NCBI GenBank assembly: GCA_032871835.1
Contig: CM065295.1
Coordinates: forward strand, 44,390,360 to 44,454,359
Source: Dipteronia dyeriana
Lineage: Eukaryota; Streptophyta; Magnoliopsida; Sapindales; Sapindaceae
Reading direction: 5' to 3'
Length of the DNA stretch: 64,000 nucleotides
Positions 56,320 to 64,000 of the stretch are shown piece by piece. The notes below the pieces were generated by a model. It did not search any database and was not told the origin of the DNA. It saw only the letters and a list, made by a program, of their open reading frames with translations. The position numbers and the translations under genes are program-made. The stretch's first letter is position 1; every line of letters starts with the position of its first letter.

Positions 56320-57626
56320 TGACACTTTCTAACGAAGTGTTCCTACTTTTAAGTATAAGAGTGTCAAGGTAATAATTTAACCGATAAGATCGAGTCGAAC
56401 CACAGGGAGGTTGTTCACTTGTCTTCATAAAATTAATTGTCTAGGTAATTTCTTAAGCTTGTTATAAAAAGTGTAAATCAATTGAAATTAAAACTAGGAC
56501 TAAGAGATCAACTGTTGGTATTTCAAATAAGATCAAATTATTAATATTTAGTCTAAATTTATGGGAGAGATTTTCCACTCCACTGACCACTCTACTGATA
56601 GATATGGTGTAAAGTACTCACTGTGCCAAACATCATCTATCTATCTACGATGAGTCAAGACTCTATAAAAATCAGAATGGAAAAAAACAAGAAAAGAAAA
56701 TTACCAAAATTCAATCATATTTTCCACACTAACAGTATCACCTTTGACCTTAGCTATATTGAATTAGTTGGACATAGTGAATTTTTCTAGAAAATATCTA
56801 TTTTATTTCAACTGAGAATTTGAGAACAATAGAGAGAGAATTTTCTAAATCTAAGATCATAAATGGATTCAGGACGCTCAACTTAGGGGGGCGAGGATCT
56901 CTATTTAAACAAAATTCGAATAAAAATTGACCATCGGATGAATTTAAAATGGAGCGTCCAGATCACGCCATGTAGCGTGCTCTGATTGGGCCGACCAAAG
57001 TAAAGTCAACAGTCTTCTAGAATGTGATTCCTTACAATCGCATATACAATGTACTCGCAATTCGGTCGAATATAAATATATCACTTTAACAGTCAACAGA
57101 CAAAGTCAACAGTCTTCTGGTATTAGCTGATCTATTGTAAGGAATGTGAGCTTGCGTGCGTAGACCAATCAAATGCTACTACGTCATCAAATCAATGTGG
57201 GCTCACCATAGTATCATACACCATTTCACACTGGATCTGAATTTCTTTTGTGTAATCGGTGACTGTTTTGAATCCCCTTTTCATCTATCCAAGGTTTTTG
57301 AGCCTTCTTAGTCCGTTATTGATGTCGATTCTGTTGTCCGGGACTCCGAACATGGTCAAAATTATAAAAATACCCTTCATGACCTTTATAGAGCTTTTGA
57401 ACCTTCTAAACTTGAAAATGATGTCTGTTTTGCCATTTGACTTCTCTATATTTTTGAACTGACCATATTACCCCTGAAATTAAAAGAAAAATACAATAAT
57501 TACTACACAACACATTTCTTTAAGTAAGGGAACGAAATATGTCTAAATTGGGGAATAAATAATATTGGAAGTGTAAAATGATAATATTATCCGTTAATAG
57601 ACATATACTTTTTAGTGTTAATCACA
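56320..57626 (-). repeat. Athila-like LTR shared by E1 (5') and E2 (3')
   Basis: 1307 bp. On its left is E1 leader and gag. On its right is a polypurine tract (57627-57638) and the 3' region of E2. One LTR thus serves two same-oriented elements. Confidence 0.85.
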
Positions 57627-58303
57627 CCCCCAACTAGCTTATTTCTAGTCTCTAACGTTTAAAGAGAAAAACAGTAAAAACTCAAATTCAAATCTCCAAA
57701 CTACCAAATAGACAAACTCTTCCATACCTCTTTTCTCACCTTCCGTCAATCGGTCATCAATCGAGATATCAATCAAACCTTCTTGTGCTCAATGAAGATC
57801 AACACAATAACTATGAGATTCAATTGAAATCAAACAAGATTTTCATTCTAAAATCTCATCAGATCTTCTTCCTTAGGCAACAATTTTATTCTATCTTTTT
57901 TTTTTCTTTTTATAATAATATAACAAAATTGGAAACAAACATTCCATCTTTAATCCATGCAGCAAGCTATAGGCCAATGGCTCCCAAACCAGTTATCTTT
58001 AGGGCATTAAGTGTTGAAACAATCCTACAGGCTTAATGATTCGGATTGCAGATGTTTATTAGTGTAATTCCCTTAAGCTTTCTCTTTAACCTGTGTAGTG
58101 AGATTTGGGTCAATGGCTTCCAAACCAGTTAATCTTAGGGCATTAGGTGTTGAAGCACCCCTCGATCTTAATTGTTCTAGTTAAAGAGGCTATGAAATAG
58201 CACTTTATTCTTGTCAAGACTCCATCGTTTTACGTGAACACTCTTTACTTGCTGAGGCATGAGGCTCGGCTACTAAGTTAGAGTTTTGGTCAGAACACAC
58301 AAA

Positions 58304-58358
<55 letters not shown>

Positions 58359-58797
58359 TTACTATTATTACTATTATTACTACTATTATTATTTTAATAT
58401 GTTTTATTTTAAGAAAATCACTGTCTTCGGCTGTTACCCTTGAATGAAGCTTCAGAACTAAATATCTCAAAATCTCAACTTACTACACATAATCACGTGT
58501 CAATGTGTGTGTGTGTCCGAAATAGTTGGGACAATGTCTCATTACTCGGCATTCTTTTAGTAAAAAAAATGGTTAGAAGTTAGCTTGTTTTTTTTTAAGA
58601 AAAAATTACTAAATCCACATTAATGTCAATTATCCCCTCCTTCTAACCAGAATGAGACATTGTCCTAAATGTCTTTTAGAAAGAGGTAAGGTTGAGAAGA
58701 TATCAACTGAACAACTTGAAAGACGACAAAATCATGCAAAAATAACAAAAGTAATACAAAATAAAGAAAAATAAAATGCATAAAAACCATTGGATAA
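57627..58797. repeat. E2 3' untranslated region
   Basis: Homologous to 37270-38526, including the GTGTAG(T/C)GAG repeat (57955-58165). An (ATT)n microsatellite spans 58304-58395. No ORF. Confidence 0.6.
58304..58395. repeat. (ATT)n microsatellite
   Basis: About 30 trinucleotides with a few ACT interruptions. The matching end of the inverted copy begins at ~63978. Confidence 0.95.
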
Positions 58798-59138
58798 TTA
58801 CAAACAGAGATTCAAATCAATTCTGCGCTTCTTGATGTCTTCAGCAATGAACCACTCTAACCTAGAGGCTGAGGGATCTAGCTCTATTAAAAAGCTTGTA
58901 ACTGGTCAATCAATTCAAGAGCATTAGAAGTAAAGATAAAGATTTTTCAGATTGAGGGTGAAATGTAATAATTGTTCTGAGCATGATCAAGAAATGAAAG
59001 AAAACTATCATAAAACTTATTAACATTCAACATACCGATGGATTTCTCATGGATGTGTAGTTACGCCCAGGATGCCATTGTAAAGATTTCTTCTAAGGTT
59101 TCAAAACCACCTGGCAAAGCTATAAATGCATCAGCATA
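58798..59138 (-). pseudogene. LOG-like gene, 3' half (tandem partial copy in E2)
   Basis: Minus: YADAFIALPGGFETLEEIFT, MASWA, HIHEKSIGMLNVNKFYDSF, LSFLDHAQNNYYISPSI. It starts abruptly at 59138, where the upstream sequence is 3'-UTR-like (ACCAGAATGACATTGTTCCC), so it arose by a ~515-bp tandem duplication of the gene end plus 3' flank. The copy is PGGFETLEE, with Gly changed to Glu inside the PGGxGT motif. Confidence 0.8.
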
Positions 59139-59304
59139 ATGTATCCCCTCCCCCCAACCAGAATGACATTGTTCCCAATGTCTTTTAGAAAGAGGAGGTT
59201 GAGAAGATATCACCTGAACAACTTGAAAGATGATAAAATCCCGCAAAAACAACAAAATTAATACAAAATACGGGAAAATAAAATGCATAAAAACCATTGG
59301 ATAG

Positions 59305-59964
59305 TTACAAACAGAGATTCAAATCAATTATGCACTTCTTGTTGTCTTCATCAATGAACCACTCTAACCTGGAGGCTAATGGATCTAGCTCATATTTAAA
59401 AGCTGGTAACTGGTCAATCAGCTCATGAGCATTAGAAGCAAAGATAAATATTTTTCGGATTGAGGGTGGAATGTAATAATTGTTCTAAGCATGATCAAGA
59501 AATGAAAGAAAACCATTATAAAATTTATTAACAACCAACAAACCGATGAGTTTCTAATGGATGTGTAGTTGCACCTAGGATGCCATTGTAAAGATTTCTT
59601 CTAAGGCTCCAAAACCACCTGGCAAAGCTATAAATGCATCAGCATTATGTAGCATTGCATTCAGTCTTTCCTCCATACATGAAACAACTAGCTCTTCACC
59701 GTTTGTTTTTCCGATGATTTCCATTGCATCATAGGTTTTGGGAAAATACCTAATACTTGACTACCTCCATCTCGTGAAGCTCGTGAAGCTCGTGAAACAC
59801 ACCCTATTAACCCAAGTTACCTCCCCCATACACTAGTGTATTTTCCGTTCAGCCAAAACCTTACTAAGATGAGTTGCATCATTAACAAACTCTCTGTATT
59901 TCCCATAATTAATGCCACCAAGCATACAAATATTTGTGAATCATTTAGCTGAAGGAGACACCAT
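59305..59964 (-). pseudogene. LOG-like gene, full-length copy in E2
   Basis: From ATG 59964 (MVSPSAK) to a TAA at 59305 is 660 bp, ~219 codons, the normal size of plant LOG proteins, with no intron. Readable: FTNICMLGGINYGKYREFVN, GKTNGEELVVSCMEERLNAM, NADAFIALPGGFGALEEIFT (59635-59600), LIDQLPAFKYELDPLASRLE, WFIDEDNKKCIIDLNLCL. The GGG motif region (~59850-59820) is present at DNA level (TATGGGGGAGGTAACTTGGG) but out of frame. Several stops. The best-preserved copy at its start and end. Confidence 0.87.
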
Positions 59965-60036
59965 TAATGCACTCTCAGAATTTTTCATTTGAATGATTAT
60001 AAGTGCTTTGAAGAAAAAGGGAAAACAAACGCTTGT

Positions 60037-60043
60037 ATTTATA
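60037..60043 (-). promoter_or_regulatory. TATA box of the E2 LOG-like gene
   Basis: TCTATAAATACAAGCG on minus, ~75 bp before ATG 59964; conserved in E1 (39231-39237). Predicted by position and sequence. Confidence 0.5.
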
Positions 60044-60262
60044 GACCCCCAAAAGGTAACACTATGATACACCAATATGTACAGGGCAGTGCATTTGTCA
60101 ATGATATATTATATCCAATGGTTCAAAAATAAAAAGTAAACAAAAATAATTACAAAGGACATTAAATGCAAAAAGGGAAAATATATTAAAAATGAAAGGA
60201 TATTTATTGGTAGTTGTGATTGTGGCTCACATCTTCCTCTGGTTTTACGTCCAGTAACGGCT

Positions 60263-60806
60263 TCAACGCCCTCTATGGGTCTGGGATATGCTTCCCATCA
60301 ATTTTTTTATAAATGGGCAAACAGGGTCTTTTAAAGTCAGATTCTCAATACTATATTGTGCATGTTCTTTTTGGAATTGTGGACATAATTTGTCAATTGC
60401 CCTTTGCACATATCCACTAGGATGGGCATCAAGAGTCATTAAGATATTATCCAATAACTCCCTATGCAAACCATGCCTAATGAATAAAATCAGACAGCAT
60501 TCCCAAAGAACGACAACGTGTGTTGCAAGTTGTACATGCACATTTGTGACAAGTAACACCTAACTTCTTAGCTCTTCGTTTCTTTACAAGGTTACTTCTT
60601 CAAAAACCAGGCATATAAGATATAAATGAGTCAAAATACTCACTCGCTAGACGTACCTTAGATTCGATCAACCAGTGAACATCAATAGGAATGTTGTACA
60701 TCATCAATAAGTGTAATCTTTTGGACCGTGCTCTGTAAATTTTTCTCAAAGCATTCTGAGGTAGAGATGGAAAATATTTTCACAGGTTCGTGAAAATTTC
60801 ATCCAT
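60263..60806 (-). pseudogene. Second accessory ORF in E2, unidentified
   Basis: ATG 60806 opens MDEIFTNL, then a stop, KYFPSLPQNALRKIYRARSK, IPIDVHWLIESKVRLASEYF, DSFISYMPGF, KKRRAKKLGVTCHKCACTTC, and after frameshifts ILFIRHGLHRELLDNILMTL, AHPSGYVQRAIDKLCPQFQK, IENLTLKDPVCPFIKKL. It is homologous to 39345-39998. Conservation of the same reading-frame content in two elements argues it was once coding. Family not recognised. Confidence 0.55.
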
Positions 60807-60829
60807 GCCTTGTTTGAGGGTTCTTACCT

Positions 60830-61858
60830 GTTCAGCCACAAAGACTTTCTTTCTTACCTGGTGCTTCATTTGCACAGTGCACAGATCCTTCAAAAATTTG
60901 GCACAGGAAGGTACCTGTTTGATCGTGTCCAATAGAGGAATATTGATCTTTACCTGTTTGAAAATTTAAAAAATCTCTAGGGAATGCTTCAATTTTTCTG
61001 TGAATTTGTAAAAGCTTGAGGAAATGAAAATGTAGGTAAGGAATCAATTATTTCTTCATTCATTTTTACCATATTCATGAATAGGTTTTCCGACGACCTT
61101 TCCCTAAGATTGTAAATGCCTCCACTAGATGGAGATGGTTGTGGTTTGCTCATGGACTCATAGGAACCAATGGTGTCCCAATTTGGAGCATTTTCAGCAA
61201 TGTGGTCAAGGTAGTCAAGTGCTTCTTCATGATTTTTGTCCATGAACTCCCCATTACACATCATCTCAATGACTTCTCTACTTTAAGGTGTGTGTCCCTC
61301 GTATAAATAAGACACTATTCTCCATGTTTCAAAACTATGATGTGGACAGACATTTAACAACTCTTTGAACCTATCTCAACATTGGTAAAGTGTTTCCTTA
61401 GGTTTTTGGGTAAATGAAGTGATTTGCCTCTTAAGAGAGTCTGTTCTATGAGGTGGAAAAATGTTCTTTAAGAACTGTTGTTGCATATCATTCCAATTTC
61501 GGATTGATCCTGACCTAAGGTTTTGTAACCAAGTTTTAGCTTTATCTTTTAAGGAAAAAGGGAAAAACTTACGCCTGGTTATATCCATGCAAACATTTTG
61601 GTTAGTGCAAGTGTTACAGACTTTCTCAAACTCCCTAAGATGCAAATATAGGTTTTCAAATTCAAGACCGTGAAAATTGGATAAAAGTTTAATGATTCCC
61701 AATTTAAAATTAAAGTTTGCTGTATTTGGTGGGAAACCTATGCATGAAGGTGCTCTAGTACGTGTGGGGTTCTTGTAGTTTGTAAAAGTTCTAGGTGGAT
61801 TTTGGTTAATGTGTTGGTCAAGGTCACCATAAGGGGGATGATTGCTGCGTTAAGACAT
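60830..61858 (-). pseudogene. E2 gag plus protease-region remnant
   Basis: Minus CAT at 61856-61858 gives the start. Readable: NFKLGIIKLLSNFHGLEFEN, HLREFEKVCNTCTNQNVCMD, FFPFSLKDKAKTWLQNLRSG, WNDMQQQFLKNIFPPHRTDS, WEALDYLDHIAENAPN-like text, then SGGIYNLRERSSENLF at the deletion joint, and a PR-leader remnant 61047-60832. More intact than E1 gag over 61702-61376. Stops are few, so gag decay is mild. Confidence 0.85.
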
Positions 61859-62217
61859 GTTGTCAAGGTTGTCTAAAAGGTTCTTAACTTGGTTTCCTGA
61901 TGGATGTCTAAGGGGATTTCAACCATGTTGTTATTGAATGTGGGTGATTGTGATCTCCTAATTAAAATGTCGCTAGATGTTCGAGACCAACGTCTCATGC
62001 AAGTTTAATGAGGGTTCATGGAGGTGAAATACACAAAAATGAAGAAAATAACAATAAAAGTGATGAAAATAACAAAAAAAGTGATGAAAATAATTAATTT
62101 GCTAAATTCTAAGGGCGTAAATACAAATATACACAAGTGTTTAGGTGAAAGTGTAAATACCTATAAATCTAGAGGCTAGAATGCAAATACATAAAATGGA
62201 AGGACTAAAATGCAAGA

Positions 62218-62394
62218 ATATGATTACTAATTACAAGTGATTTTTTTTTAAGTGGACAAAGTTTATGATTTGTTGAGATGAGTGATGCAAAACTGAACAC
62301 AAATTGAGAAAAAGGAAGATTAGAAAAAAATAATAACAAAACTAAAAGAAAATTAAAAAGAAATTACCTTTACAAAGAAAAAGCGGATTTACCT
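62218..62394 (-). other. E2 leader
   Basis: Non-coding leader between primer site and gag. Homologous, inverted, to 35795-35960. Confidence 0.65.
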
Positions 62395-62411
62395 CCTCGG
62401 CAACGGTGCCA
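62395..62411 (-). other. E2 primer-binding site (tRNA-Asp type)
   Basis: TGGCACCGTTGCCGAGG on minus; the typical Athila primer site is TGGCGCCGTTGCCGGGG. It lies 6 bp inside the LTR end. Confidence 0.8.
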
Positions 62412-62417
62412 AAAACT

Positions 62418-62937
62418 TGACACATCCTAAAGAAGTGTTCCTACTCCCGAGTATAAAAGTGCCAAAGTAATAATTTAACTGGTAAGACCGGGTCGAACCA
62501 CATGAAGGTTGTTCACTTGTCTTAGTATAATTAATTGTCTAGGTTAATTCCTAAGCTTGTTATAAAAAGTGTAAATCAATTAAAATTAAAACTAGGGCTA
62601 AGAGATCCACAATTAGTATTTCAAATAAGATCCCATTATCAATATTTAGTCCAAATTTGTTGGAGGGATTTCCACTCCACTGACCACTCTACTGATAGAT
62701 ATGGTGTAAAGGACCTACTGTGCCAAACAACATCTGTCTGTCCATAGTGAGTCAAGACTCCATAAAAATCAGAGGGGAAAAAGCAAAAAAATAATTTTAC
62801 CAAAATTGGAACATATTTTCCACACCAATAATATCACATTTGACCCTAGCTATATTGAATTAGCTGGACATAGTGAATTTTTCTAGAAAATAGCTATTTT
62901 ATTTAAACAGAGAACCTGAGAACAATAGAGAGAGATT
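62418..62937 (-). repeat. E2 5' LTR, truncated
   Basis: 520 bp of LTR U5/R side homologous to 56320-56845. It stops at a T-rich run (62931-62948), where + oriented 3'-region sequence begins. Confidence 0.8.
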
Positions 62938-64000
62938 TTTTTTTTTCAAAGAACTCGTAATGATTCAAAATAAAATTTTAGAGAGTTCATTAATGGCATC
63001 ACCTTCAGTTAAACAATTCACAAACATTTGTGTGTTTGGTGACATTAATTATGGGAAATACATAGAGTTGAGTGATGCTGCAACTCATTTTGGTAAGGTT
63101 TTGGCACGAGACGGAGGTAGTCAAGTTCTGGGTATTGTCCCAAAACCTATGGCCACAGCGGACATCATTAGAAAGACAAACGGTGAAGAGCTAGTTGTTT
63201 TAGGTATGTAGGAAAGACTGACTGCAATACTACATTATGCTGATGCATTTATAGCTTTGCTAGGTGGTTTTGAAACCTTAGAAGAAATCTTTACAATGGC
63301 ATCCTGGGCGTAACTACACATCCATGAGAAATCCATCGGTATGTTGAATGTTAATAAGTTTTATGATAGTTTTCTTTCATTTCTTGATCATGCTCAGAAC
63401 AATTATTACATTTCACCCTCAATCTGAAAAATCTTTATCTTTACTTCTAATGCTCTTGAATTGATTGACCAGTTACAAGCTTTTTAATAGAGCTAGATCC
63501 CTCAGCCTCTAGGTTAGAGTGGTTCATTGCTGAAGACATCAAGAAGCGCAGAATTGATTTGAATCTCTGTTTGTAATTATCCAATGGTTTTTATGCATTT
63601 TATTTTTCTTTATTTTGTATTACTTTTGTTATTTTTGCATGATTTTGTCGTCTTTCAAGTTGTTCAGTTGATATCTTCTCAACCTTACCTCTTTCTAAAA
63701 GACATTTAGGACAATGTCTCATTCTGGTTGGAAGGAGGGGATAATTGACATTAATGTGGATTTAGTAATTTTTTCTTAAAAAAAAACAAGCTAACTTCTA
63801 ACCATTTTTTTTACTAAAAGAATGTCGAGTAATGAGACATTGTCCCAACTATTTCGGACACACACACACATTGACACGTGATTATGTGTAGTAAGTTGAG
63901 ATTTTGAGATATTTAGTTCTGAAGCTTCATTCAAGGGTAACAGCCGAAGACAGTGATTTTCTTTAAATAAAAAATATTAAAATAATAATAGTAGTAATAA
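62938..64000 (+). mobile_element. + oriented Athila-like 3' region (E3 right part), continues past the window
   Basis: Contains a LOG-like gene and then the 3'-UTR in + orientation, opposite to E2. From 63232 on it is ~99% identical by eye to the reverse complement of 59138-58270. It may be the outer half of the + element whose 5' LTR and leader are at 34479-35965. Confidence 0.65.
62993..63576 (+). pseudogene. LOG-like gene, + strand copy with in-frame deletion
   Basis: ATG 62993 opens MASPSVKQFTNICVFGDINY, GKYIELSDAATHFGKVLA, then jumps to RDGGSQVLGIVPKPMATADI: about 69 bp including GGGNLGLMG are missing. It continues IRKTNGEELVVLGM, stop (63209), ERLTAILHYADAFIALLGGF (Pro of PGG changed to Leu), TLEEIFTMASWA, stop, IHEKSIGMLNVNKFYDSFLS, and ends near a TAA at 63574. 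Both nucleotide-binding signature motifs are damaged, so it cannot be active. The N-terminus is the cleanest of the family. Confidence 0.85.

Larger units (their letters stand above)
35966..57626 (-). mobile_element. Athila-like Ty3/gypsy element E1 (minus strand), interrupted by copia
   Basis: Reading right to left: 5' LTR 57626-56320, gag 55986-54903, [copia 54902-44411], gag end and protease 44410-43190, RT ~42850-42269, RNase H ~42200-41560, integrase ~41330-40210, then two non-canonical ORFs (39998-39345 and a LOG-like gene at 39185-38527), a repeat region, a polypurine tract and the 3' LTR 37269-35966. Protein motifs are those of Athila. Without the copia insertion E1 is ~11.2 kb. The right LTR is shared with E2, so no target duplication is expected at that side. 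Confidence 0.85.
56320..62937 (-). mobile_element. Deleted Athila-like element E2 carrying LOG-like genes
   Basis: Minus order: partial 5' LTR (62937-62418), primer site, leader, gag (61858-61115), a ~250-bp protease-region remnant (61080-60830), then directly the two accessory ORFs and 3' UTR, polypurine tract and shared LTR. Against E1, two precise deletions are visible: sequence equal to 44090..55230 (minus copia) is lost at ~61100, and sequence equal to 40010..43790 (RT, RNase H, integrase) is lost at ~60828. Confidence 0.82.

Noticed and set aside
35774..57626. Simple autointegration product explaining the inverted LTR pair
   Set aside because: Autointegration with inversion would join the internal start to a U3 end; the LTR at 56320 presents its U5 end instead, so nested insertion or later inversion fits better.
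58273..58470. 65-codon Ile-rich ORF
   Set aside because: Translation of the (ATT)n microsatellite.

Overview
This window is a repeat-dense stretch of a flowering-plant nuclear genome, probably a dicot with a retrotransposon-rich genome. The signs are Tat-type and Athila-type Ty3/gypsy elements, Ty1/copia elements with initiator-tRNA-Met primer sites, a hAT element with a BED zinc finger, plant LINE tails, and TTTAGGG-type telomere-like repeats. I found no intact single-copy host gene, tRNA, rRNA or CRISPR. Nearly all coding sequence is decayed transposon ORF, so most genes are entered as pseudogenes. Element class was judged from translated motifs and terminal structure only; no database search was run.

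Layout. (1) 1-9537 is the 3' part of a Tat-like gypsy element (G1), ending in a 3' LTR at 8416-9537. A 4.2-kb hAT transposon at 245-4458 splits its integrase and has an 8-bp target duplication. (2) 9538-12577 is a mosaic of unclassified repeats, a copia 5' end and a LINE tail. (3) 12578-22034 is a large element with ~110-bp terminal inverted repeats (MULE-like). It holds about 75 degenerate copies of a GTGTGTTTAATTG motif, one orientation in the left half and the opposite in the right, plus a nested LTR fragment and LINE tail. (4) 22088-33763 is a complete but degraded Tat-like gypsy element (G2) with two LTRs, TSD AAATT, gag-pol on + and a long antisense ORF on -. (5) 34479-64000 is a cluster of one Athila-like family. 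It contains a + LTR with primer site and leader, a minus-strand element E1 (35966-57626), a deleted minus-strand element E2 that shares an LTR with E1 (56320-62937), and + strand sequence at the right edge (E3). E1 is interrupted by a 10.5-kb copia element (44411-54902, TSD CTGGT) that keeps gag and an env-like ORF but shows no recognisable pol.

Most notable observation: the Athila-like family carries, between integrase and 3' LTR, an intronless gene of the LOG family (cytokinin riboside 5'-monophosphate phosphoribohydrolase / 'lysine decarboxylase-like' Rossmann proteins). The motifs GGGNLGLVG and PGGFGTLYE are readable in the E1 copy. Complete or partial copies lie at 38527-39185, 58798-59138, 59305-59964 and 62993-63576, all decayed. 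A second unidentified ORF of about 180 codons with a cysteine cluster lies beside it. E2 has lost pol but keeps gag, both extra ORFs, a primer site and a partial LTR, as expected of a non-autonomous gene-carrying derivative.

Nesting gives relative ages: hAT is younger than G1; copia is younger than E1; the LTR fragment and LINE tail are younger than the MULE-like arrays; G2 lies 53 bp outside the right MULE-like terminus.
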